64,000 nucleotides of DNA from Paenibacillus sp. FSL K6-1330 (GTDB taxonomy: Bacteria > Bacillota > Bacilli > Paenibacillales > Paenibacillaceae): the NCBI RefSeq assembly GCF_037976825.1, contig NZ_CP150269.1:6737501-6801500 (forward strand), given 5' to 3'. The notes beneath the pieces are model-generated. The model saw only the letters and a program-made list of their open reading frames with translations, was not told where the DNA came from and did not search any database. How positions within the stretch are numbered: position 1 is the stretch's first letter; the number at the start of each line of letters is the position of its first letter. The position numbers and the translations under genes are program-made. Shown one piece after another: positions 46,050-55,165 of this stretch.

Positions 46050-46060
46050 GCGCCCTACTC

Positions 46061-47158
46061 CTACTCCGCACCCTCCAGCACAAAATCCATGCTCGCTAAA
46101 CGCTTGCCATTCACGACAATGTGAAGACGGTGATCGCCGGAGTAGAAACGGCGGGTGGAGATTGGTTTAAACGACTGCTTCTTCTCCACCTTCCAGCTTC
46201 CCGGCGCATAGATCTTGTCCGAGCATTTATAACGTTTCGGCGCAAGCTTGCCGTTTGCCTTCATATAATCGATCTCGTAATCGATGCGGAGCGTCATCGG
46301 ATTGCCGGTTTCGTTAACCACTTGAAAAGCAAACTCCAGATCGTCCCCCATCGCAATCACGGAACGTTTAATGCGCAGCTCACGCACCTCAAGTCCTTCC
46401 AGCTCTTCAAGCTCCTCATACCCGAAAATGGCCAGTGCCCGAATATCTCCCTTCCGCAGCAGCGAACGCAGCGCATGCCGCACGATCCAATCCGTTAACG
46501 GATGTTTGCCATACCATTTGGCGGCAATCTCAAGCACAAGGTCCGGGTGATCCTTGGAGATATCATTCAGGTGATTGGCAACGCTTTTTCTAACGTATAA
46601 GGAAGGATCCTCTTTCAACTGCTCCAGGATCGGAAGAGCCGGACGCGGATCCTTAATCAGAGCCGGCAGCTGCGGCGCCCAAGGCAAGCGTGGTCTGCAG
46701 CCTTCACTCGCCAATCTGCGCAGATGCTCGTCATCAGACTGTGCCCATGTCATCATCTGTGCCAGCATCTGTTCCTGATCCTGGATGATAAAAGGCCGAA
46801 CGGCAAACTCCGCCGTAGAAGAATGCGTGAATACCGCCAAAGCCTCCATCGATGTCTCCAGATCCTCCATCCCATTAACCTCTACGTAATCCGGAAAGAA
46901 CACATATTCCACGCCTCTAAAGTGCGGGGCTACCTGCTTCAAGATCCCAATGGCTTCCGGGTAAGAAGCAGGCAGCGTATCCGTTAAGGCTAGCGTAATA
47001 TGCCGAATGCGCTGCTTGAACTCCTCCTGTGCCCAGTCTTCATTATGAATCAGCTCCATGAACCGGTTCGCATCGAATGCCGGATAAGTCTCCTTCAACC
47101 GGTCGGTCACTTGCTGGAACAACGTATTTGAATATAGATCCTTCAGCGTCTCTCTCAT
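46061..47158 (-). CDS. DNA alkylation repair protein (AlkC/AlkD-like HEAT repeats) with a C-terminal Ig-like domain
   Basis: 365 residues. HEAT-like helical repeats (FDANRFMELIHNEDW, DPRPALPILEQLKEDPSLYV, KSVANHLNDISKDHP, GKHPLTDWIVRHALR) form the AlkC/AlkD fold that excises N3- and N7-alkylated purines without base flipping. The last 100 residues are beta-rich (KRSVIAMGDDLEFAFQVV, KQSFKPISTRRFYSGDHR), the Ig-like domain of the AlkC-type subfamily. ATG at 47158 has GGGGAG 7 bp upstream; a TTG at 47173 overlaps that site. It stands alone. Confidence 0.88.
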   Translation of the reverse strand: MRETLKDLYSNTLFQQVTDRLKETYPAFDANRFMELIHNEDWAQEEFKQRIRHITLALTDTLPASYPEAIGILKQVAPHFRGVEYVFFPDYVEVNGMEDLETSMEALAVFTHSSTAEFAVRPFIIQDQEQMLAQMMTWAQSDDEHLRRLASEGCRPRLPWAPQLPALIKDPRPALPILEQLKEDPSLYVRKSVANHLNDISKDHPDLVLEIAAKWYGKHPLTDWIVRHALRSLLRKGDIRALAIFGYEELEELEGLEVRELRIKRSVIAMGDDLEFAFQVVNETGNPMTLRIDYEIDYMKANGKLAPKRYKCSDKIYAPGSWKVEKKQSFKPISTRRFYSGDHRLHIVVNGKRLASMDFVLEGAE

Positions 47159-47387
47159 AACAGATCTCCCCAAAAAAATAATTTTTACGATATTTTATCC
47201 TTGTATAATGGAATCCTGAAAGCCCTTTATTTATGCGATAACCCAGCGGTTCCAACCCATCTCCAAAAGAGCCGCCGACCGCTATAACCCCGCTTTCCGC
47301 CTCTTCCCAATCCAAAACATGTGGTGTAGGATGAAGTTGCACGCCTTTCGCTTTAGTGCGGTAGTCTGGTTGATTCCAGTTTGCCAA
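47043..47387 (-). pseudogene. Short open frame, possibly a truncated gene
   Basis: 114 residues, overlapping the start of the AlkC-like gene in another frame. The first 50 residues look protein-like (KGVQLHPTPHVLDWEEAESG, VIAVGGSFGDGLEPLGYRI); beyond that it runs through the AlkC promoter and coding region. There is no ribosome binding site before its TTG. I do not recognise the family. It may be a 5' remnant of a lost gene or chance. Confidence 0.25.
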
Positions 47388-47476
47388 ATTGGGGGGCGTT
47401 TTGCTTTATCCAAATCCGACCTCCCAACGTTGGGATGCCTCAAGATGAATAGTTGGGTTAGTCCATGAACAACTTT

Positions 47477-47559
47477 CTTATCTCTAAAGAAAAACGTCTA
47501 TCGACGTACTTTCACAGATGACAGACCCCATTTAGAGAAAGTTTTTCTTTCGAGATAAG
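47477..47559. repeat. 19-bp inverted repeat with the shared intergenic motif
   Basis: CTTATCTCTAAAGAAAAAC (47477-47495) and GTTTTTCTTTCGAGATAAG (47541-47559) pair with one mismatch. The left arm runs into AGAAAAACGTCTATCGACGT (47488-47507), which matches 17056-17075 at 18 of 20 positions. Upstream of the MFS gene. Confidence 0.7.
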
Positions 47560-47690
47560 GGCAGTAAGCCTCGAAGTTTATGCTTTTGTTATCTCTAAAA
47601 ATGTAATACATACATCATTACCCCATTTAAAAGACAGGAGGCGAAGCTCGAAGGATTACAACAAATCGCACATCAGGAGATGAAGAAGAC

Positions 47691-48899
47691 ATGGAAAGTT
47701 GGAAAAAGAACTTATGGATATTATGGTTCGGCTCATTTATCGTTTCATCAAGCTTCTCGATGGTCATACCATTTCTCCCGCTTTTTCTGATTGAGCTAGG
47801 CGTTACCAAGCATACGGAAATGTGGTCGGGACTGCTGTTTAGTTCCGCTTTTTTTGCGGGCGCCTTGTCCTCTCCCTTCTGGGGAGCCGTCGGCGATAAG
47901 TATGGACGCAAACCGATGATTATCCGCGCGGGGCTGGTGCTCTTTGTCATCTATATTCTGATGGCATTCGTCACGAATGAGTATCAGGTGTTGGTTCTCC
48001 GCCTGCTACAAGGCCTTCTCTCCGGCTTTATTCCGGGTGCAATCGCCATTGTAGGCACCAACACCCCCGAGAAAAAAGTCGGCTACGCCCTCTCCATGAT
48101 GTCCACGGCAACCGCAACCGGCGGCATCATGGGCCCGATGATCGGAGGCACCCTGGCCTCCCTGTTCAGCAACCGAATGGCATTCGGATTGGCAGGGATG
48201 CTGTGCTTTGCAGCCACGCTGCTCGTCATATTCTGGGTCAAAGAGGAAAAATTCGTACCCAGCAAAGAGCGCGTCTCCGTCATGAACACGTTTAAGGTCG
48301 CCGGACATAACAAAGCGCTGATGACCGTGCTTATGCTTACGGTGCTGACACAGTTCTCCGTCATGACAATTGAGCCCGTACTGCCGCTGTATATCGCTCA
48401 AATCGGCGGTTCTTCCTCGCATACCTCGATGATTGCCGGGTTTGTGTTCTCCATCGTTGGGATCGCCAGCATCCTGTTTGCGGCCCGCTGGGGACGCCTG
48501 GCTGATAAAATCGGGTTTCAAAAGGTGCTGCTGATCGGTCTGCTCGCCGGCGGAATCGGATCGCTCGCCCAGATCCTGTTCAGCAACATTTGGGCATTCT
48601 CGGCCATTCGCTTTGCTTACGGCGCGTTCTTCTGTGCCGTATTCCCTGCTCTCAACGGCCTTGTTGTCAAACATACGCCAAGCGAATTCCGCGGACGTGC
48701 GTTTAGCCTTAACCAGACAGCCAACCAAATCGGCGGAATGGCCGGACCGCTCGCGGGCGGCATGATCAGCGGCATCTTTAACATCCATTCGGTATTCTTA
48801 ATGACTGGTGTGTTAATGCTCATTACCACCGCCATCACCTATTGGACAATGCGGCCATCGCGCCTGCAGCCTGTAGAAAAGGGATCCCTCTCGTCATAA
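47691..48899 (+). CDS. MFS efflux transporter (drug/H+ antiporter type)
   Basis: 402 residues, 12 membrane spans. The motif between spans 2 and 3 is GAVGDKYGRKPMIIRAGLVL, the second half has the related WGRLADKIGFQKVLLIG, and span 5 carries the antiporter-type PGAIAIVGTNTPEKKVGYAL. It belongs to the Bacillus MdtG/YfmO-like multidrug exporters. Substrate unknown. CAGGAG is 11 bp before the ATG. It stands alone, with the 47477-47559 inverted repeat upstream and a GC-rich hairpin downstream. Confidence 0.9.
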   Translation: MESWKKNLWILWFGSFIVSSSFSMVIPFLPLFLIELGVTKHTEMWSGLLFSSAFFAGALSSPFWGAVGDKYGRKPMIIRAGLVLFVIYILMAFVTNEYQVLVLRLLQGLLSGFIPGAIAIVGTNTPEKKVGYALSMMSTATATGGIMGPMIGGTLASLFSNRMAFGLAGMLCFAATLLVIFWVKEEKFVPSKERVSVMNTFKVAGHNKALMTVLMLTVLTQFSVMTIEPVLPLYIAQIGGSSSHTSMIAGFVFSIVGIASILFAARWGRLADKIGFQKVLLIGLLAGGIGSLAQILFSNIWAFSAIRFAYGAFFCAVFPALNGLVVKHTPSEFRGRAFSLNQTANQIGGMAGPLAGGMISGIFNIHSVFLMTGVLMLITTAITYWTMRPSRLQPVEKGSLSS

Positions 48900-48912
48900 T
48901 GGCTTTAAGCTG

Positions 48913-48948
48913 TACGCACGCGTGATGATTTCATAACGCGCGTGCGTA
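48913..48948 (+). terminator. GC-rich hairpin after the MFS gene
   Basis: TACGCACGCG/CGCGTGCGTA arms around a 16-base loop but no T run follows, so termination is uncertain. The rest of 48900-49236 is AT-rich with no gene and no clear signal. Confidence 0.45.
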
Positions 48949-49236
48949 ACTCATTACGGAAATAAACTGGATCATCGGGGGGCTTGTTTAGTTCAACATC
49001 GTTAACTCATATTCGCTCAATTACCTACATACTCATTACATAATTAATGTCATTGATATTTAATCCTGCTGATAACCACTTCGTTACGCATGATTGACTT
49101 CACAGCATACTGCCTCGCTACACATCATTCAATTCATTGCTGCACCATTCACTTGTCAACGATGTTAAATCCAACGATTCCCTCACGACCACGAAACATC
49201 TTTCCTAACCACCTATCGCTTCCGCAACATCAAGCA

Positions 49237-51192
49237 TTAGATATGCATATGACGGTCCGCTTCATCCCATGGCACCGCATAACCGCTTCCCTTCGCACAG
49301 AATATCGAAGAGGAGCTGTATTCCGGGTCCGCATTTTTATCGTATTCTTTACGTTCAATGACCTCAGCCTCGTTATGACACCGGCCATATCCCCCGTAAA
49401 CCAGGGATATCGTACCTCTTCCCTTGGTGTAGGCGGCTAATTCCATGCTGTAATTCATCATGGTCGATACGGGAGCCGATCCCGTGACCGTCACCTTGTT
49501 TCCCGCTGTTTCCGGCGGCTCGAAGCTTGCCTTCGCCTGGGTCAGATCCGACATTAACCGTCCAATATACTCGGCATCCACCTTCACCTTGAAATGATAG
49601 TAAGGCTCCAGGAGCATATTGGCTGTCTTCTCCAGCCCTTGGCGTAATGCACGGTAGGTGGCTTCCCTAAAATCCCCGCCATGCGTATGCTTGTTGTGCG
49701 CCCGTCCTTTTAGCAGGGTAATCTTGATGTCCGTGATGGGAGAGCCAGTAAGCAGCCCGTGATGATCCCTCTCCCCAACATGCTGGGCGACCAGATGCTG
49801 ATAATTGACCGGAAGCACATCGGGATGGCAAGCATTGGCGAATATGATGCCGCTGTTGCGCTCTCCAGGCTCCAGCCGGAGGTGCACCTCCGCGTAATGC
49901 TTCAACGGTTCGAAATGACCACAGCCCACAACGTCTTCCGTTATGGTCTCTTTATATAAAATCTCCGGTTCACCGAAGGTGATCCGGTAACCGAACCGCT
50001 CGAACACGATTCGTTCCAGCACTTCAAGCTGAATGATACCCATCACATGGATATGGATCGCCTGAGCGAACTCATCCCACTGCACAGACAGAGAAGGATC
50101 CTCCGCATCCAGCAGACGGAATTCGCGCAGCATATCCTTGGGATGAATCGAGGATTCGAATTGCACCTTCGACTTCAGAGTCGGTACAAGCTCATATACC
50201 GTCCGGCCGCTCAGAGTCCCAAGTCCGTCGCCCGCCGCAGCTGAAGAAATACCCGTAACGACAAACAGATCACCCGCATGCACCTGATCGACATTCGTCA
50301 CGCGTCCCCCATTGATCAAACGGATATGCGTCACCTTCTCCGTGATCGTCTCCGTTCCGGCAAAATAAGTCATCTCATCGCGCACCCGCAGCGTTCCACC
50401 CATGGCTTTGATATACGTCAGCCTGGCTCCCTGTTCATCATGACGAATCTTATATACCCTTCCGGCAAAATCAGCCCCGGCATCATAGTCCGTAACTGTC
50501 AGCAGATCCAGCTGATGCAAAAAATGAGACACGCCCACGTATTGCAGAGCTGATCCGCTGAAGCAGGGGAATAGCTGCCCTTTCCTTATCATCTCGGTCA
50601 TCGTATCCAGCCACTGAGAAACCTCATATCCTTGTTCCATATAGAGCTCCAGCAGCTTCTCGTCCCGCTCCGCGATAGCCTCAATAAGCGAGGACTGCAT
50701 CACGCCTTCGTGCAGCACATCCTCCTCCGTGATCATGCAGACCTCTTCAGTAAGCTCACTCCGAATCTCTGCAAACACACGCGTCACATCCGCGCCTTCC
50801 CGGTCGATTTTATTAATAAACAAAAACGTAGGGACGCCATGCTGACGCAATAACTGCCATACCGTCTCCGTATGCCCTTCGACACCTTCCACGGCACTTA
50901 TGACGACGACGGCGGCATCCATGACCTGAATGGCCCGCTCCATCTCCGGCGAGAAATCGACGTGACCCGGCGTATCGATTAAATAATAAGTGGAACCGTT
51001 AAAATGCATGGTGGCCTGATCGGCAAATACGGTGATACCCCGTTCTTTTTCAATGTCATGTCGATCAAGAAAAGCACTCTGATGATCTACGCGACCGCGT
51101 TCCTGAATCGTATCGGTCATATATAACAACTGCTCCGCCAACGTGGTTTTGCCTGCATCCACATGGGCGAACATGCCTATCGTTTTTTTCAT
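49237..51192 (-). CDS. TetM-type ribosomal protection GTPase
   Basis: 651 residues, same length class as TetM/TetO (about 640). Translation-factor GTPase related to EF-G: G1 AHVDAGKTTLAEQLLY, G2 ERGITVF, G3 DTPGHVDFSPEM, G4 NKIDREGADV, G5 SGSALQYVGV. The C-terminal end SSSIFCAKGSGYAVPWDEAD matches the TetM family ending. TetM proteins release tetracycline from the ribosome; chromosomal homologues in soil Paenibacillus are often annotated as tetracycline resistance without proof. ATG at 51192 with AGAGGG 9 bp upstream. No leader attenuator peptide like that of tet(M) was seen upstream. Confidence 0.88.
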   Translation of the reverse strand: MKKTIGMFAHVDAGKTTLAEQLLYMTDTIQERGRVDHQSAFLDRHDIEKERGITVFADQATMHFNGSTYYLIDTPGHVDFSPEMERAIQVMDAAVVVISAVEGVEGHTETVWQLLRQHGVPTFLFINKIDREGADVTRVFAEIRSELTEEVCMITEEDVLHEGVMQSSLIEAIAERDEKLLELYMEQGYEVSQWLDTMTEMIRKGQLFPCFSGSALQYVGVSHFLHQLDLLTVTDYDAGADFAGRVYKIRHDEQGARLTYIKAMGGTLRVRDEMTYFAGTETITEKVTHIRLINGGRVTNVDQVHAGDLFVVTGISSAAAGDGLGTLSGRTVYELVPTLKSKVQFESSIHPKDMLREFRLLDAEDPSLSVQWDEFAQAIHIHVMGIIQLEVLERIVFERFGYRITFGEPEILYKETITEDVVGCGHFEPLKHYAEVHLRLEPGERNSGIIFANACHPDVLPVNYQHLVAQHVGERDHHGLLTGSPITDIKITLLKGRAHNKHTHGGDFREATYRALRQGLEKTANMLLEPYYHFKVKVDAEYIGRLMSDLTQAKASFEPPETAGNKVTVTGSAPVSTMMNYSMELAAYTKGRGTISLVYGGYGRCHNEAEVIERKEYDKNADPEYSSSSIFCAKGSGYAVPWDEADRHMHI

Positions 51193-51327
51193 CAGCTTAT
51201 TCCCTCTTCTGCAAGCCGGTTTATTTACATATCCATTGCTCTCACGATTTAATTTTAACATATCAGATCCCACGAGCGTACATATGTTCTATAATTTTGG
51301 GTGAGGATCGACCATCCTCCTTATAAA

Positions 51328-51378
51328 ACCAAAATAGCTGCCCGCCCGCATCCCTATGGATGCAGCAGGACAGCTATC
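51328..51378 (-). terminator. Rho-independent terminator of the stalk-protein gene
   Basis: The stem ATAGCTG/CAGCTAT extended by GCATCC/GGATGC around ATAG, then TTTTGG on the minus strand. Confidence 0.75.
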
Positions 51379-51443
51379 AGCGTTATCAAAAATATGACTC
51401 CCACTAAGTGTGTGATATACGTTTATAATTCCATCCTTCGGAT

Positions 51444-53378
51444 TTACTTCACCAGCTCAAACGAGGACAGCGCACGCCTAAGTGCGGCTTGCTGCATCTC
51501 CGTTGCATTGGCATCATTCAACGTCGTCGTAATCGTGTACACGATATCTCTGTTCTCAAAGACAATCTCCTGCGTCGTAAAGCCAACGCCGTTCTTCACC
51601 TGATGCACCTTGAACGACACGGCAGGCACACCGGCAAACGTAATGTTATCCACGCCAAGCAATTTCAACGTCGTCCCTGAGGCCGTGCTGGCTTCATTAT
51701 AATAACGTTTCAGGTTGCTGACGATGAATTCTGCTGAGGTATCCTTCTGAGCATTAATTTCAAACCCGCCCCCGGCAAATCCATATTCCACCGTTCCCTG
51801 CTCGAATTGATCATTCAGCGGTTCCCAGTACTTTGGAATATCGATATGGTAGCGGTACGTTTCGGAGTTCTTGCTTCTCATCTTGGTTTTATCGGTAAGA
51901 TAGCCTTCATCGCCAATGCGGCCGAAGTTCTCAGGTACCACATCATAATCAATCTCTATCGATTCCAGCACCTTCTTCCAGTTGGAAGCCGTCCGTTCCT
52001 GGCCATCCGGTACCGCATACTCCAGATAGTAGCGGTAGCCGTTCTTCTGGATCATCACTTCATATTCCGTCACCCATTTATCTCCGAAGTTGTACCGAAC
52101 CTCTTGAATCTGCCCTTTGACGCCGGATATCTCCACAGGCGTAAGTCCGACGTATTCGTAAGAATCTTGAACAAAGGATTCCGACAGCCAGTCTTTAAGC
52201 CGCTGCCCCCAAGCTGTGAGCGTGCCATCAACCCCTGAGGGAGCGGATGTCACCGAGACGGACAGATAACCTTGCCCTTCGCTGCCGTATAACATATCCT
52301 TGTTGTTGATTTCCCAACCTGCAGGAATGCCAAACCATATGCCGTATTCTTCATTTCCTGCTTCGCGGAGCCCACCTACGATGGAAGAGACGTCTTTTAA
52401 TGTTTTGTCTCCAGCCTGATAGGTCGTTCTAAATGAACCCAGCAAGCTCGCGTGCTTGTCCATATCCTTATAGTGAACCGCTTCTGCATCGGCAAAATAC
52501 AGCTCATAGACGCGATCATTAGCATAGTACTGCCGACCTTCCCATAAGACGCCGTCGATATCGCGGGAAATTACTCTGGCATACGGCAGAACTCCGCTTG
52601 CAACCGTCTCTTGGTGAAGCACAACATCTCCAGAATCGCTCAGTTCTTTCAGGAGCCGTTCTAACAAATCGTCAGGACTCAGCTTTACTTTCTGGGAGGA
52701 GGCATGAACCTCAAGATAGTAGCGGCCCGTAGCATCGTTAAAAGCAGCACCGCTCTCGTCGTCCGTTCCTCTCCCAATGATCATCCAAGAAGGATAATTC
52801 ATACTCCATTCATAATAACTATTTCCGATTCGGGTCTTCCCGGTCGTATTGTTGATCTCGCCCTCGTCATGCTTCTCTTCCTTATCCGTAACCATGAGGC
52901 TGATGGATAGCTTGCCTTGGGAGGAGCTTACTTTGGCGCCAATCCCCGCGGCAACCGGACGCAGCGGTACCATCAGCGTTCCGGACACCATCGCCGGTTC
53001 TACCGGCAGCTGTACCTTTTTTCCGTCGATCCATGCGGTCTTGTTGCCGATAACGAGCACAATCGTATGCGGTCCTTGCAGCAGTCGAACCCGGTTCTCG
53101 CCCTCCAGCTTGATCTCGCTGCCAAACGCTTTTTTAAACACGCCCAGCGGCACCATCAATACGCCCTGCTTCTGCTGTGGCTTGGCAATCGTATAAGAAG
53201 TGCCATTAACCGAAGCTGTGCTACTTCCGCTTTGCACGGTCAGTATACGTTTCTCCGGCACAACGTCATCACCCCATACGGGAAGTGACAACGACGTGAA
53301 TAGCATCAAAGCCGATAAGGTTCCGGCTGTCATCTGCCGTAAACGTCGGCTTGACTCCGTTCTTTCTCTCTTCACCAT
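51444..53378 (-). CDS. Secreted protein with copper amine oxidase-like N-terminal domain
   Basis: 644 residues. Signal peptide (LRQMTAGTLSALMLFTSLSLP), then two halves of a copper amine oxidase N-terminal-like (stalk) domain at about 60-165: QGVLMVPLGVFKKAFGSEI, TAWIDGKKVQLPVEPAMVSG, LMVPLRPVAAGIGAKV. The remaining 470 residues contain repeated beta/alpha segments (GYLSVSVTSAPSGVDGTLTA, YRYYLEYAVPDGQ) of no recognised family. No oxidase catalytic part is present. The stalk domain in Bacillales is a wall/envelope module. GAGGAGG precedes the ATG. Its start overlaps the HtrA stop by 7 bp, so the two are an operon and probably act together outside the cell. Confidence 0.85.
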   Translation of the reverse strand: MVKRERTESSRRLRQMTAGTLSALMLFTSLSLPVWGDDVVPEKRILTVQSGSSTASVNGTSYTIAKPQQKQGVLMVPLGVFKKAFGSEIKLEGENRVRLLQGPHTIVLVIGNKTAWIDGKKVQLPVEPAMVSGTLMVPLRPVAAGIGAKVSSSQGKLSISLMVTDKEEKHDEGEINNTTGKTRIGNSYYEWSMNYPSWMIIGRGTDDESGAAFNDATGRYYLEVHASSQKVKLSPDDLLERLLKELSDSGDVVLHQETVASGVLPYARVISRDIDGVLWEGRQYYANDRVYELYFADAEAVHYKDMDKHASLLGSFRTTYQAGDKTLKDVSSIVGGLREAGNEEYGIWFGIPAGWEINNKDMLYGSEGQGYLSVSVTSAPSGVDGTLTAWGQRLKDWLSESFVQDSYEYVGLTPVEISGVKGQIQEVRYNFGDKWVTEYEVMIQKNGYRYYLEYAVPDGQERTASNWKKVLESIEIDYDVVPENFGRIGDEGYLTDKTKMRSKNSETYRYHIDIPKYWEPLNDQFEQGTVEYGFAGGGFEINAQKDTSAEFIVSNLKRYYNEASTASGTTLKLLGVDNITFAGVPAVSFKVHQVKNGVGFTTQEIVFENRDIVYTITTTLNDANATEMQQAALRRALSSFELVK

Positions 53379-54454
53379 GACTCAGCCTCCTCAACGCTTG
53401 ACGAAGCAGCTCGATTACCATCCTGGCTGAGCGTCAGTTTTACATTTACAATATCTCCATCCCGCTGCATTAATAGCTGAATCTGCTGGCCTGGGATGAA
53501 AGGCTTTAACCGTTCGTTGATATCAACGACGGAATAGATGCGCTTTCCGTTAATGGCGTATAACACATCATCCTCTTGGATTCCGGCTTTCCGGGCTTGC
53601 TCGGACAGCACCTTCGTAACGGTCAATGGGTCGTCTGAAGGCAGACCCACGATGGCGGACCAGCTTTCTTCCAGTTCCAACCCGAGACCGGCTCTTCGAA
53701 CCTCACCGTATTCCAACAAATGATCCACAATATAATGGACCGTTTCCGCAGGAATGGAAAAGCCCATATTTTCAATGCCGACAGCGGCAAACTTCTTGCT
53801 GTTGATGCCAATGACCTCGCCTTTCAGATTGACGAGCGGCCCTCCGCTGTTGCCCGGGTTAATGGCGGTATCGGTTTGAATCAGGCGATAAGAGCCGTCT
53901 ACGCTCCGGTTTAAGCCGCTTACCACACCCACGGATGCCGAGTTTCGTAACGAGAAGGAGATTGGCGTACCTATGGCAACCACCGTTTCTCCAACCAGCG
54001 CATTTTGCGCGGATGCGGCAAATTTGGCCGGCTTCAGAGACTTGGCGTTAATTTTGACCAACGCAATATCACTCATGGGATCGCTGTATACACCCTTGGC
54101 TTTATAGGATTTGCCGTCTGACGTCACGACTGTGATTCCGGTTAGCCCGTCCACCACATGAGCGTTAGTAACGATCCACCCGTCTGCCTTCCAGATCACT
54201 CCCGTACCGTGCGCCAGGTTGTATCTGTCATCCACTTCGCTGGTTCCTTGTGGTGCCTTTCCGATAATGCCAACAACCGATGGCGACATCCGGCTGATCA
54301 CCTGAGGCACCGCACTTTGTTCATATGTATTCTTGGACTTAGCGCTTGCTGCAGCCGCTATGTCTGTATGCATAATCGCATCGCTGCTTCCTGCCAGCAT
54401 GATGGCCCCTAACAGTGCAACCGCCGACCGTTTTTGCCATTGTAAATTCTTCAA
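53372..54454 (-). CDS. HtrA/DegP-type serine protease with PDZ domain
   Basis: About 360 residues. N-terminal anchor or signal segment (QKRSAVALLGAIMLAGSSDA), a trypsin-like domain with triad His in VTNAHVVDG (about 98), Asp in MSDIALVKI (about 126) and Ser in INPGNSGGPLVNL (about 201), and a PDZ domain (VLSEQARKAGIQEDDVLYAI). Degrades or refolds damaged secreted proteins. TTG at 54454 is chosen because GGGGGAGG lies 10 bp before it; the ATG at 54523 would add a hydrophilic tail ahead of the signal. No CssRS-type operator was recognised. Confidence 0.9.
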   Translation of the reverse strand: MKNLQWQKRSAVALLGAIMLAGSSDAIMHTDIAAAASAKSKNTYEQSAVPQVISRMSPSVVGIIGKAPQGTSEVDDRYNLAHGTGVIWKADGWIVTNAHVVDGLTGITVVTSDGKSYKAKGVYSDPMSDIALVKINAKSLKPAKFAASAQNALVGETVVAIGTPISFSLRNSASVGVVSGLNRSVDGSYRLIQTDTAINPGNSGGPLVNLKGEVIGINSKKFAAVGIENMGFSIPAETVHYIVDHLLEYGEVRRAGLGLELEESWSAIVGLPSDDPLTVTKVLSEQARKAGIQEDDVLYAINGKRIYSVVDINERLKPFIPGQQIQLLMQRDGDIVNVKLTLSQDGNRAASSSVEEAESW

Positions 54455-54595
54455 TTCGTTTGTTCCTCCCCCGGTTCCATCCTCTACCCAACCTGTACTC
54501 CTCAATTTATCATGTTTTTCCATTTGCAGCCATTGCTTCTAGACCTATTTCTTTTACGTTTTTCCTGCGGACCTTGTAACTTTTTCCCGAAGAAA

Positions 54596-54638
54596 CAAAA
54601 AGACGCCTTCACACTGCGAACAGCAGACGGGCGTCTTG
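54596..54638 (-). terminator. Rho-independent terminator of the small membrane protein gene
   Basis: AAGACGCC/GGGCGTCTT arms around a 20-base loop with TTTTTGTTT on the minus strand. Confidence 0.75.
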
Positions 54639-54701
54639 TTTGTATGTATTTCATTACATTCGTCAAATGAAGCCGCTTTAAAATAAGGTGCCTAGGCCAA
54701 C

Positions 54702-54911
54702 CTAATTGTTAAACCATCCTGTAATCATGGCATAGTCAGAGTACAAGAACACAAATAAGCTGACGAGACCGAAAGCGATTGCGAATTTATTTTTTTGGCG
54801 GGCCATCAACAAGCGAACCACACCAACAAAGATCAGAATCGTAAACAGGATCATAAAAATATCAAATGTCTTAAATGTCGCGCTCGCATCCGATGCTGCT
54901 GCAAGGATCAT
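54702..54911 (-). CDS. Small two-span membrane protein (DUF2759-like)
   Basis: 69 residues. Two hydrophobic segments: FDIFMILFTILIFVGVVRLL and FAIAFGLVSLFVFLYSDYAM, separated by RQKNK. It resembles the DUF2759 family (YqgW) in size and layout, but the match is by eye. GGAGG 8 bp before the ATG; followed by a terminator. Function unknown. Confidence 0.7.
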   Translation of the reverse strand: MILAAASDASATFKTFDIFMILFTILIFVGVVRLLMARQKNKFAIAFGLVSLFVFLYSDYAMITGWFNN

Positions 54912-55165
54912 GAAACGTACCTCCTCGTGGGTTTCTTCTCGGGCAAATTTACATATCTTCTTCTATGTTATCCATGTGCCCGTCCAGATGCAAGCCCTCC
55001 GCCCCTAAAAATGAAAAAAAGTCATAAAAATTTCTCATTTTTAACCAAATTTTCAGATATTAGCATGACTTTCATCATGGCAGAAGCTAGATCAAGTTGC
55101 GTTATGGAGTCAGGCATAGGCTGCTTCGTATATTCAAGTGACTCCGAACAGGATTCGAGAAACGT

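Larger units (their letters stand above)
45425..46060. other. 636-bp gap between the U32 and AlkC-like genes
   Basis: No credible gene: a plus-strand frame at 45734-46099 has no site and no family resemblance. It holds a strong minus-strand terminator (45672-45704), a short hairpin ATCTCTT/AAGAGAT near 45770, and two 28-bp tandem repeats next to the AlkC stop. The 355 bp between that stop and the terminator could be a long 3' leader or a small RNA. Confidence 0.4.

Noticed and set aside
45734..46099. 121-residue plus-strand frame in the gap before the AlkC-like gene
   Set aside because: No ribosome binding site, and the composition is unlike a protein; it covers the 28-bp repeats.
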